5,932 bases of DNA from Ignavibacteriales bacterium (GTDB lineage Bacteria > Bacteroidota > Ignavibacteria > Ignavibacteriales > Ignavibacteriaceae): assembly GCA_027349615.1 (NCBI GenBank), contig DAIEML010000148.1, positions 1-5,932 of the forward strand, in the 5' to 3' direction. Of this stretch, positions 1 through 5,221 are shown in pieces (position 1 is the first letter of the stretch; the number at the start of each line of letters is the position of its first letter). The position numbers were made by a program, and so were the translations under genes. The notes under the pieces were generated by a model. That model saw only the letters and a program-made list of their open reading frames with translations. It searched no databases and had not been told where the DNA came from.

Positions 1-271
1 TATTTACTTCAAACGGGTTTACTTCACTTAGACGTGTATAAGATGCGCTTAATGATAGCGAAGGCAAACGAGATGCATTTACCTGGCTTAATTGAGCTTC
101 AGAAGAAATAATTTTCATTTTAGATGAATGAAGTGTCTTGCTGTTCTCAAGTCCTATCTTTATGCATTCATCAAGAGTAAGATTCCTTTTATTTTGTGCT
201 AAGTTTAAAACGGTAAATAAAAGCACTATCAAAATTACCGGAACGATATTCATTTTGATATTTGGCAACAT
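1..271 (-). CDS. TolC-type outer-membrane efflux protein, N-terminal part (runs off the left edge)
   Basis: The 90 visible residues begin with a signal peptide: a short polar start, a hydrophobic core at about residues 9-24, and a likely cut after LNLA (residue 25). The mature start carries the signature of the outer-membrane efflux (OEP/TolC) family, LTLDECIKIGLENS at residues 31-44, followed by a helix and a segment, ASRLPSLSLSASYTR, that resembles the first helix-to-beta-barrel transition. Family members form trimeric channels across the outer membrane and work with an inner-membrane pump and a periplasmic adaptor. I chose the ATG at 269-271 because AAGGAG lies four bases upstream. An in-frame ATG at 323-325 would add 18 residues, which include charges that spoil the signal peptide. 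The gene lies 192 bases downstream of a tetR-type gene on the same strand, a common efflux-operon order. Most of the protein is outside the window, so the substrate cannot be told. Confidence 0.88.
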   Translation of the reverse strand, partial: MLPNIKMNIVPVILIVLLFTVLNLAQNKRNLTLDECIKIGLENSKTLHSSKMKIISSEAQLSQVNASRLPSLSLSASYTRLSEVNPFEVN

Positions 272-275
272 GTTT

Positions 276-281
276 CTCCTT
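276..281 (-). promoter_or_regulatory. Shine-Dalgarno AAGGAG of the TolC-like gene
   Basis: On the minus strand AAGGAG is followed by AAAC and then ATG. It is one of only two clear Shine-Dalgarno sequences in the window. It decides the start at 271 over the in-frame upstream ATG at 325, which has no such site. Confidence 0.65.
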
Positions 282-352
282 ATATCGATTGCATTCTGGT
301 TCATTAATTTCTTTTTTATTTTCATTATTCTTTCTCAAACAAAATTTTAGAG

Positions 353-360
353 CAAAAATA
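353..360 (-). promoter_or_regulatory. Possible -7-like element upstream of the TolC-like gene
   Basis: TATTTTTG on the minus strand matches the TAnnTTTG -7 consensus known from Bacteroidota primary promoters. No convincing -33 TTTG lies at the expected distance. AT-rich DNA produces such matches by chance, so this is only a candidate secondary promoter between tetR and tolC. Otherwise tolC would depend on the promoter upstream of tetR. Confidence 0.2.
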
Positions 361-367
361 TTTTTCA

Positions 368-419
368 TTTACCGGCTATGAAATATTAAATCGGCAGATA
401 TAAGATTATTGCCGGTAAA
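368..419. repeat. Inverted repeat TTTACCGGC / GCCGGTAAA between tetR and tolC
   Basis: There are perfect 9-base arms at 368-376 and 411-419 with a 34-base spacer. Inside the arms, after one mismatch, four further pairs (one of them G-T) extend the stem. The arms are GC-rich against a very AT-rich background. No run of T follows directly on either strand, so it is not a standard intrinsic terminator. It could be an mRNA hairpin tuning tolC relative to tetR, a processing or stability element, or two halves of a protein-binding site. It lies in the otherwise featureless 192-base gap between the two genes. Confidence 0.5.
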
Positions 420-463
420 ATTTTAATATGAACTCGAAATTGTTATTTATAATTTGAAGCAAC

Positions 464-1102
464 TTACTTTTGGCTTGGCTGATTTTTTCTTTGTTCGTAA
501 GAAATGTATTTTGCTCTGCCTTCTTCAGTTAAAATTCCTTCAAACAAAACTTTAAATATCATCTCAATCGCTTGGTTACCTGATATCGGCAGCTGCGAAA
601 GTGTTTCAGGATTAATTATTCCTTGTATAGCATTAGAATAAATCAGAATTATAATATCACGTTCTATATCGCTTCTAAATATTCCAGTTTCAACGCCAGC
701 ATTAAAAAGCTTTGTTGCTTTTTCAAGACCTTTCATTTTTTTTATATCGTGAATTTCATTCCAGATATCTGGAATATTTTTCTGAAGATCTTCAAAAAGA
801 GGTCCTCTAATTCTAGTTGATCTTCTTCCGATAAAATCCATCATCTTTTTAAGCTTGCCTACAAAATCCAAACCTTCTTCAGCCCAAATTGAATTTATTT
901 GTTCTTCTGCTTCACATTGCCTGTTGTATAAAAGTTCCCGAATTAAACTTTCTTTGCTAGGAAAATATTTATACAAAGTTTTTTTGCTCATCCCAAGTCC
1001 AGAAGCAATTTCTTCCATTGTTACTTTTGAATAACCAAATTGAAGAAACATTTCTTCGGTTTTTGTTAAAATTCTATCTTTTAATTCTTTTTCTTCCGGC
1101 AT
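464..1102 (-). CDS. TetR/AcrR-family transcriptional repressor, probably of the adjacent efflux operon
   Basis: This 212-residue protein is the usual TetR-family length. The N-terminal DNA-binding domain covers about residues 7-55, with the typical TEEMFLQFGY helix and the helix-turn-helix VTMEEIASGLGMSKKTLYKYF at 27-47, then FPSKESLI. The rest is an all-helical, poorly conserved ligand-binding and dimerisation domain. Such proteins bind short palindromes as dimers and release DNA when a small molecule binds the C-terminal pocket. The gene sits directly upstream of a TolC-type gene on the same strand and downstream of repeated TTGG-N3-CCAA palindromes, which suggests that it represses itself and an efflux operon. 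That role is inferred from position. The ATG at 1100-1102 has no clear Shine-Dalgarno, but placing the start here gives a complete TetR N-terminus. The inducer cannot be deduced. Confidence 0.9.
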   Translation of the reverse strand: MPEEKELKDRILTKTEEMFLQFGYSKVTMEEIASGLGMSKKTLYKYFPSKESLIRELLYNRQCEAEEQINSIWAEEGLDFVGKLKKMMDFIGRRSTRIRGPLFEDLQKNIPDIWNEIHDIKKMKGLEKATKLFNAGVETGIFRSDIERDIIILIYSNAIQGIINPETLSQLPISGNQAIEMIFKVLFEGILTEEGRAKYISYEQRKNQPSQK

Positions 1103-1135
1103 TTTTCAACCCAAATATAAACGATTTATGTTTAC

Positions 1136-1146
1136 TTGGTTTCCAA
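1136..1146. promoter_or_regulatory. Candidate TetR operator A (TTGGTTTCCAA)
   Basis: This is a perfect TTGG-TTT-CCAA palindrome 33 bases upstream of the tetR start. The identical 11-mer recurs at 1218-1228. Together with the weaker copy at 1197-1207 this makes three sites in under 100 bases. Binding by the adjacent TetR protein is inferred. Confidence 0.5.
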
Positions 1147-1156
1147 TAATATTATA
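1144..1156 (-). promoter_or_regulatory. Possible second tetR promoter -10 region
   Basis: The minus strand reads TATAAT (1151-1156) and, overlapping it, TATTATTG (1144-1151), which is one base off the TAnnTTTG element. Both lie against operator A, the same arrangement as the stronger promoter upstream against operator C. No good -35 element is visible, so this is tentative. Confidence 0.3.
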
Positions 1157-1196
1157 ATATTTTCTAAAAAATCCATATTCCAAGAAAATTTTCACT

Positions 1197-1207
1197 TGAG
1201 AAACCAA
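1197..1207. promoter_or_regulatory. Candidate TetR operator B (degenerate)
   Basis: TGAGAAACCAA matches 9 of 11 positions of the TTGGAAACCAA motif, with one half-site intact. Its centre is 21 bases, about two helical turns, from the centre of operator C, so two dimers could bind the same face of the DNA. Confidence 0.35.
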
Positions 1208-1215
1208 TATTGTAT

Positions 1216-1230
1216 TTTTGGTTTCCAAAA
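1216..1230. promoter_or_regulatory. Candidate TetR operator C (TTTTGG-TTT-CCAAAA)
   Basis: This is a perfect 15-base palindrome with 6-base arms, the best of the three copies. It overlaps the last bases of the proposed -10/-7 element of the tetR promoter (1226-1233) and covers the expected transcription start. A bound repressor there would block initiation. The assignment to the neighbouring TetR is inferred from position. Confidence 0.55.
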
Positions 1231-1256
1231 CTAATTTAAAAGGAATTATTAGTCAA
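1226..1256 (-). promoter_or_regulatory. Candidate promoter of the tetR(-tolC) unit
   Basis: On the minus strand TTGACT (1251-1256) is separated by 17 bases from TAGTTT, which also reads as TAGTTTTG (1226-1233), an exact match to TAnnTTTG. The -35 hexamer has five of six consensus bases and the spacing is ideal. Initiation would fall around 1215-1222, inside operator C, leaving a leader of a little over 100 bases before tetR. Confidence 0.5.
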
Positions 1257-1258
1257 GA

Positions 1259-1271
1259 TTTGTTTAACAAA
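1259..1271. repeat. Small palindrome TTTGTTTAACAAA upstream of the tetR promoter
   Basis: Six-base perfect arms flank a single T, two bases upstream of the proposed -35 on the minus strand. It may be a binding site for another regulator or chance in AT-rich DNA. It is too AT-rich to be a terminator for the amidase gene that ends at 1334. No intrinsic terminator is visible in the 231-base gap. Confidence 0.25.
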
Positions 1272-1333
1272 AAATTTTAATAGATAAATTTCGGTGATAG
1301 AAGGCAAAAAGGACGAAGATTTATTTTAGATTT

Positions 1334-2884
1334 TTATTCAGCTTCAATATTTTTTTCGTAAACCTCTTTGAACTTTTTTATTGCCTTAAGAATTGCTTCG
1401 GCAATTTGTGCTTGGCCTTTTGAGCTATTTAAATATCTAGCATCGTGGCGGTTTGATAAAAATCCGGTTTCAATTAAAACGCTCGGCATTGAGGCACCAA
1501 CCAAAACATAAAAACCAGCTTGCTTAACACCTCGTGCTTCAATGCCAATGTTTTTGCTGAATTCTTTATCCAAAATTTCTGCAAACTTTTCAGAATATCT
1601 CATGTAAGATGATTGAGCCATACTTACAAGAATAAAATTTTCATCTGTAAGTTTTTTATAACGCGCAGGATTGTCTTCATATTTTATTACGCTGTTTTCA
1701 CGCTCAGCAATATCGATCGCTTCTTTCGTTCTTCCGGGGCGAAGCAAATAAACTTCGAATCCGTTTGCATCGCTTGGTTTCTTTGGTGTTGCGTTGCAGT
1801 GAATCGAAATAAAAAGATTGCCGCCGGCTTCGTTTGCAATTTGTCCGCGGCGGTATAATTCAATAAACTTGTCTGTCTTTCTTGTAAAAACAACTTTTAC
1901 ATCTTTCATTTGCTGTTCAATGTCTTTGCCAAGCTTAAGTGCGATTGCCAAATTTATATTTTTTTCTTCAATGCCGTTAACACCAAGCGTGCCTGTGTCT
2001 TTACCGCCGTGCCCGGCATCGATTACAATTACATTAAAATCCCATTTTGCTTTTTCCTTTTTCTTTACAGTGTGGTTTTCAAAAACTTTGTTATAAATTG
2101 CAATCAATAAATCGCTGCTATTATCTAAGTTCAACACTTCGCTGGAAGTATATTCTTTTCCGAGGCCGAATTGTATTTCAGCATCGGCTTTAATATTCTT
2201 TGATTGAATCCACTTTATCAAACCTTCGCCGTTTCGCTTGTATAACTTTGAAGGATCGACATGCGCTTTTCTAAAAATGAAAGTTAGAATTCCATTTTTG
2301 TATGAACTGTTATATGAGAGAATTCTTTTTTTAGAATTTAATTTGATTAAAACTCCATTTGCTTTTTCATCCATTGAAAAGCCAGTGATATCAAACTCTG
2401 AATTTGAAGTTGATCTTTCAGATGAAATGTTATTTTCTGATTCTGATTTTTCAGCTTTTGCAATTAAAATATTTGGCGGTTGAAAAACCAAATTCATTCC
2501 AGAAGCTTTTTGTAAAGTTTGAATTGAATAATTAAGCGGAATGTAGATTTGATTTTCCAACAAATATGTTGAAGTGGGAAGCTGTATTACGCTTGCAGCA
2601 CTCTTATCTTTTTTCTGTAGAACCAAGAATGGATCTTTCGCGGTTATGTAAAGAACATAATTCTGAAAATTTAGTTTGATCTTTTCCGTTTCAGAATTGT
2701 ATGAATAATCAATTGAAAGAGCGTCGGCAAAATTTTTGACTGAGAAATAAATCATTCCTTCGCGGTCATAAACCGGGATGTAAAATCTTTTTTCGCCGGA
2801 AACAACAGTAAGGCTAGTAATTGATTGTGCAGGAATTAAAATGTTAATCAAAAATATGAAGGCAAACAAAAAATATTTTTTCAT
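1334..2884 (-). CDS. Secreted zinc N-acetylmuramoyl-L-alanine amidase (Amidase_3) with N-terminal copper-amine-oxidase-like domain
   Basis: The 516-residue protein starts with a signal peptide (MKKYFLFAFIFL, likely cut near PAQS). A domain resembling the copper-amine-oxidase N-terminal fold follows at about residues 25-140, then a low-complexity Ser/Glu/Asn linker (about 145-163) and a beta-rich, AMIN-like region (about 165-265). The catalytic Amidase_3 domain covers about 282-505. Zinc ligands are H292 in DAGHGG, E307 in GIEEKN and H362 in ISIHCNA; the catalytic Glu is E472 in VLIETGFLSN. The enzyme cleaves the bond between MurNAc and L-Ala in peptidoglycan, in the periplasm. Residues about 393-440 (AERENSVI onward) resemble the regulatory insertion of AmiB/AmiC-type amidases. 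I chose the ATG at 2882-2884. An in-frame TTG at 2914 would overlap the upstream gene and add ten residues before the signal peptide. It is the last gene of the minus-strand cluster. Confidence 0.93.
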   Translation of the reverse strand: MKKYFLFAFIFLINILIPAQSITSLTVVSGEKRFYIPVYDREGMIYFSVKNFADALSIDYSYNSETEKIKLNFQNYVLYITAKDPFLVLQKKDKSAASVIQLPTSTYLLENQIYIPLNYSIQTLQKASGMNLVFQPPNILIAKAEKSESENNISSERSTSNSEFDITGFSMDEKANGVLIKLNSKKRILSYNSSYKNGILTFIFRKAHVDPSKLYKRNGEGLIKWIQSKNIKADAEIQFGLGKEYTSSEVLNLDNSSDLLIAIYNKVFENHTVKKKEKAKWDFNVIVIDAGHGGKDTGTLGVNGIEEKNINLAIALKLGKDIEQQMKDVKVVFTRKTDKFIELYRRGQIANEAGGNLFISIHCNATPKKPSDANGFEVYLLRPGRTKEAIDIAERENSVIKYEDNPARYKKLTDENFILVSMAQSSYMRYSEKFAEILDKEFSKNIGIEARGVKQAGFYVLVGASMPSVLIETGFLSNRHDARYLNSSKGQAQIAEAILKAIKKFKEVYEKNIEAE

Positions 2885-2906
2885 CTTAAAATTTTTTACA
2901 AAAATC

Positions 2907-3485
2907 TCAGCCAATAAACGGAATCATAAAACCGGTTTTCTTTTTATAAGATTGAAAATTCTCTTTGAAATTTTTCTCAAGCAACTTTTCTTCAAGTCGT
3001 GCACGCAAAATTAAAAACGGAATTTCAATTATTATTAACGGAATTAAAATGTAACTCAAGGTTGCAATGGCTCCTCCAACATCAACTAAAATTTGCGAAA
3101 GATATTGCGGATGCCGGACAAACTTAAACGGGCCTTTAGTTATCAATTGGTGATTCTTAAAAATTAAAATTTCTTGCGAATAACTTTCACCAAGAACTTT
3201 GTACGACCAAATCTGAACCCATGAAAAAATTAGATAAATAACCAAACCGCTAAGCCTAATATTTTCAGAAAAATTTTTGTAACTAAAAGTTCCTAGTTGA
3301 AAAATTGAAATGATCAAAACGACAAGAGTTAAAGTAGATAAAACCAGCGGCAAAGTTTGAAGATAAGTTTTAGGCTTTTCTTTTGAAGCAATAACAGTTG
3401 ATCTAACTCCTTTTTTAGCACCTCCAACGTTGGCACCAAAAGTAGCGATAATGTTTAAACCAATAATTATGTTAATTGGATCCAT
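2907..3485 (-). CDS. Isoprenylcysteine carboxyl methyltransferase-like (ICMT/phospholipid methyltransferase family) membrane protein
   Basis: This 192-residue integral membrane protein has hydrophobic segments near residues 4-18, 45-63, 78-93 and a long one or hairpin at 131-160. The C-terminal half carries the family signature: ITKGPFKFVRHPQYLSQ at 115-131, then after the membrane hairpin a charged stretch rich in Glu, RARLEEKLLEKNF, and a SYKKKT motif. The RHP motif and the following Glu pair form the S-adenosylmethionine pocket in characterised ICMT-type enzymes. Bacterial members methylate varied and mostly unknown lipids or small molecules, so no substrate is assigned. The start lies seven bases after the stop of the Trm112-like gene and the stop lies 22 bases before the amidase ATG, so the three genes are probably co-transcribed. 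The upstream sequence is A/T-rich without a Shine-Dalgarno. Confidence 0.8.
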   Translation of the reverse strand: MDPINIIIGLNIIATFGANVGGAKKGVRSTVIASKEKPKTYLQTLPLVLSTLTLVVLIISIFQLGTFSYKNFSENIRLSGLVIYLIFSWVQIWSYKVLGESYSQEILIFKNHQLITKGPFKFVRHPQYLSQILVDVGGAIATLSYILIPLIIIEIPFLILRARLEEKLLEKNFKENFQSYKKKTGFMIPFIG

Positions 3486-3492
3486 AAAAAAA

Positions 3493-3708
3493 TTAATCTA
3501 CTTTTCTGCCATGCTTCAGCATTATGGATTTCCATTCTTCCATACTCAACTGCTCGGATTCTTCAATCAGCATAATCGGAATATCATCTTCAATCCTGTA
3601 TTTGCGCCGTGTATTTTTATCAACAGAAACTAAAGTATTTTCATCCAAAACAAGATCAGCTTTTGTTTCCGGACAGCAAAGTATATCAAGCAATTCCTTA
3701 CTAATCAT
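3493..3708 (-). CDS. Trm112-like small protein (UPF0434/YcaR-like)
   Basis: This 71-residue protein has the Trm112 fold signature: an N-terminal helix and knuckle, KELLDILCCPETK (residues 4-16), a variable hairpin, then RRKYRIEDDIPIMLIEES (34-51) and a charged helical tail. In eukaryotes and archaea Trm112 stabilises several S-adenosylmethionine-dependent methyltransferases; the role of the short bacterial versions is less clear. The only cysteines are C11 and C12. The usual CPxC spacing is absent and no second pair follows, so a zinc site is unlikely. The start is well supported: GAGG (3714-3717) lies five bases before the ATG. It is seven bases upstream of a methyltransferase-like gene, which fits a partner role but does not prove it. 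Confidence 0.85.
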   Translation of the reverse strand: MISKELLDILCCPETKADLVLDENTLVSVDKNTRRKYRIEDDIPIMLIEESEQLSMEEWKSIMLKHGRKVD

Positions 3709-3712
3709 TTTT

Positions 3713-3717
3713 TCCTC
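3713..3717 (-). promoter_or_regulatory. Shine-Dalgarno GAGGA of the Trm112-like gene
   Basis: On the minus strand GAGG is followed by five A and the ATG at 3706-3708. It is the second of only two clear ribosome-binding sites in the window. It suggests efficient or independent translation initiation inside the cluster. Confidence 0.6.
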
Positions 3718-3769
3718 GATGAATTTTAAAATCCAATTTTTTCAAAATATTTTTATGCAAATGTAAAAA

Positions 3770-4339
3770 TTATTTTAATTCTTTATAGCGGAAACAATCA
3801 ACAACGTGATCATTCACCATTCCGACGGCTTGCATAAAAGAATAACAAATTGTTGAACCGACAAAATTAAATCCTCTCTTCTTCAAATCTTTGCTCATTG
3901 TATCGCTTTCTTTTGTAGTTGCCGGAACTTGCTTCAATTCTTTCCATGAATTCTGTAAAGTTTTTCCGCTGATAAACTGCCAAATAAATTTATCAAAGCT
4001 TCCAAACTCTTTTTGAACTTTGATAAATGCATTTGCATTCTGAATCGCTGCATTTATCTTCAGGCTGTTGCGAATGATTCCTTCATTTTTCATCAGCTCA
4101 TTAATTTTCTTCTTATCGTAAGCCGCAATTTTTTTGACGTTAAAATTATCGAAAGCTTTTCTAAAATTTTCGCGCTTCTTCAAAATTGTAAACCAGCTTA
4201 GTCCCGCTTGCATTCCTTCGAGAATTAAAAATTCAAAAAGAAGCCTGTCATCATGTACCGGGACGCCCCATTCTTTATCGTGATAATCAATGTACAATTG
4301 GTCGCTGTTTGTCCATCCGCATCTGTGTAATGTTTTCAT
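3770..4339 (-). CDS. tag: DNA-3-methyladenine glycosylase I
   Basis: This 189-residue protein matches the usual Tag length. It excises N3-methyladenine from alkylated double-stranded DNA, the first step of base-excision repair. The family is recognisable along its whole length: HRCGWTN at 5-11, YHDKEWGVPVHDD at 19-31, LFEFLILEGMQAGLSW at 34-49, GFNFVGSTICYSFMQAVGMVNDH near the C-terminus in the form GF-FVG-T-CYSFMQA-G. The four ligands of the zinc snap of E. coli Tag (C4, H17, H175, C179) line up with C7, H20, H178 and C182. The Glu equivalent to E38 is E41. No key residue is missing. The ATG at 4337-4339 lacks a Shine-Dalgarno but gives the canonical N-terminus. It is the first gene of the minus-strand cluster, 61 bases upstream of the Trm112-like gene, and is divergent from the lipoprotein gene at 4451. 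Confidence 0.96.
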   Translation of the reverse strand: MKTLHRCGWTNSDQLYIDYHDKEWGVPVHDDRLLFEFLILEGMQAGLSWFTILKKRENFRKAFDNFNVKKIAAYDKKKINELMKNEGIIRNSLKINAAIQNANAFIKVQKEFGSFDKFIWQFISGKTLQNSWKELKQVPATTKESDTMSKDLKKRGFNFVGSTICYSFMQAVGMVNDHVVDCFRYKELK

Positions 4340-4376
4340 AAAGTATTTTTGATGGTTTCTATAATTTGTAACTTTA

Positions 4377-4392
4377 TTTAACGGTTGTTAAA
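4377..4392. repeat. Palindrome TTTAAC-GGTT-GTTAAA in the divergent tag/lipoprotein intergenic region
   Basis: Six-base perfect arms with a four-base spacer, 38 bases upstream of tag and 59 bases upstream of the lipoprotein gene. Its place between divergent genes is typical for an operator controlling either or both. No regulator gene lies beside it and the arms are mostly A/T, so chance is possible. On the plus strand it overlaps a weak -35 candidate. Confidence 0.3.
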
Positions 4393-4413
4393 ATAATAAA
4401 ATAATTTTAGATT
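4385..4413 (+). promoter_or_regulatory. Weak candidate promoter of the lipoprotein hydrolase gene
   Basis: TTGTTA (4385-4390), 17 bases, then TAGATT (4408-4413). Each hexamer matches four of six consensus positions. The following 111-base gap region is extremely AT-rich and offers other possible -10 boxes (such as the TATAAA near 4433), so the true start is uncertain. Confidence 0.25.
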
Positions 4414-4450
4414 TTATTTGGTAATAATCTAATATAAAATTTTCCTTACG

Positions 4451-5188
4451 ATGAAGGAAATTGGAAAAATTAATTTGACGATAGTTTTGCTATCATCTTT
4501 TTTAATATTAGGATGTTCGACCGGAATAATAATGAAAAAATCATCTCTACAAATAATTGCAAAAATCGAAAACAGTTTACCCAAAAGCATGAACGATAAA
4601 TATCTTTTATACTTTCCTAAAGATTATAATAAAAACAAAGATCTTTTTCCGCTGATATTGTTTTTACATGGCGCAGGTGAAAGAGGTGATAACATCGAAC
4701 GTGTGAAAAGGCACGGCCCGCCAAAAATTGTTGAGGCCGGAGAAGACTTACCATTTGTAATTGTTTCTCCTCAGTGCAAAGATAATTTGTGGTGGGATTC
4801 CGATGAACTTTTTGCGTTTCTTCTAGAAATAATTTCAAAATATAATATTGATGCAAACAGAATTTATTTAACCGGCTTAAGCATGGGCGGGTTTGGAACG
4901 TGGGATTTGGCAATTAAACATCCAGACTTTTTTGCAGCAATTGCGCCGGTCTGTGGAGGCGGTGATCCAACAAAAGTTTGTGAAATAAAAAATCTTCCAA
5001 TTTGGGTTTTTCATGGCGCAAAAGATCCAATTGTACCAATTAAAAGGTCTGAAGAAATGGTTGAAGCACTGAAAGCTTGTAGCGGCGATTTAAACTTTAC
5101 AATTTATCCAAACGCTGCTCATGATTCATGGACTGAAACTTATAACAATCTAACATTATATGAATGGTTTTTAGCACATAGAAAATAA
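4451..5188 (+). CDS. Lipoprotein alpha/beta-hydrolase, esterase or prolyl-oligopeptidase-like
   Basis: This 245-residue protein has a lipoprotein signal peptide (hydrophobic core at 8-20) with lipobox LILGC and the lipidated cysteine at C22, so it is probably anchored to a membrane facing the periplasm or outside. The hydrolase core runs from about 50 to 243: YLLYFPKDYN, the oxyanion-hole region LILFLHGAGERGDN (68-81), the nucleophile elbow GLSMGG with S144, the acid D192 in HGAKDPIVPI, and the catalytic H224 in NAAHDSW. This resembles the single-domain 'predicted peptidase'/poly(3-hydroxybutyrate)-depolymerase-like group. Substrates in that group vary (esters, short peptides, acetyl or feruloyl groups on polysaccharides), so none is assigned. 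The ATG at 4451 is preferred because it creates the signal peptide, although no Shine-Dalgarno precedes it. The PPK2 gene follows after 33 bases on the same strand. Confidence 0.87.
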   Translation: MKEIGKINLTIVLLSSFLILGCSTGIIMKKSSLQIIAKIENSLPKSMNDKYLLYFPKDYNKNKDLFPLILFLHGAGERGDNIERVKRHGPPKIVEAGEDLPFVIVSPQCKDNLWWDSDELFAFLLEIISKYNIDANRIYLTGLSMGGFGTWDLAIKHPDFFAAIAPVCGGGDPTKVCEIKNLPIWVFHGAKDPIVPIKRSEEMVEALKACSGDLNFTIYPNAAHDSWTETYNNLTLYEWFLAHRK

Positions 5189-5221
5189 ATTACTCTTAAG
5201 AAAATTTATTGGTATAAAAAT

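Noticed and set aside
235..243. TTACCGG inside the TolC-like gene as a third copy of the 368-419 repeat arm
   Set aside because: The match stops after TACCGG (the next base differs from the arm) and it lies in coding sequence. A match this short is expected by chance.
138..350. Plus-strand open frame of 70 codons opposite the TolC-like gene
   Set aside because: It is antisense to the signal-peptide region of the TolC-like gene. Its Phe/Ile-rich translation is what reverse-strand AT-rich coding DNA gives, and no start signal precedes it.
1103..1333. A small gene or RNA in the gap between the amidase and tetR genes
   Set aside because: There is no open frame of useful length with a start signal and no tRNA-like or riboswitch-like structure. 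The region is explained by promoter and operator sequences.
1613..2483. Several open frames on the plus strand and one on the minus strand inside the amidase gene
   Set aside because: All overlap a gene with complete family motifs in the main frame. None shows a recognisable domain or ribosome-binding site.
3430..3766. Plus-strand open frames opposite the Trm112-like and methyltransferase-like genes
   Set aside because: They are shadows of the two minus-strand genes, with no protein-like motif.
4617..4913. Minus-strand 98-codon open frame inside the lipoprotein hydrolase
   Set aside because: It is antisense to the oxyanion and nucleophile motifs of the hydrolase. Its composition is atypical and it has no start context.
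5184..5210. AATAAATT / AATTTATT inverted repeat after the lipoprotein gene, as a terminator
   Set aside because: The eight-base stem has only A-T pairs with an 11-base loop and is not followed by a T-run. It is too weak to call a terminator.
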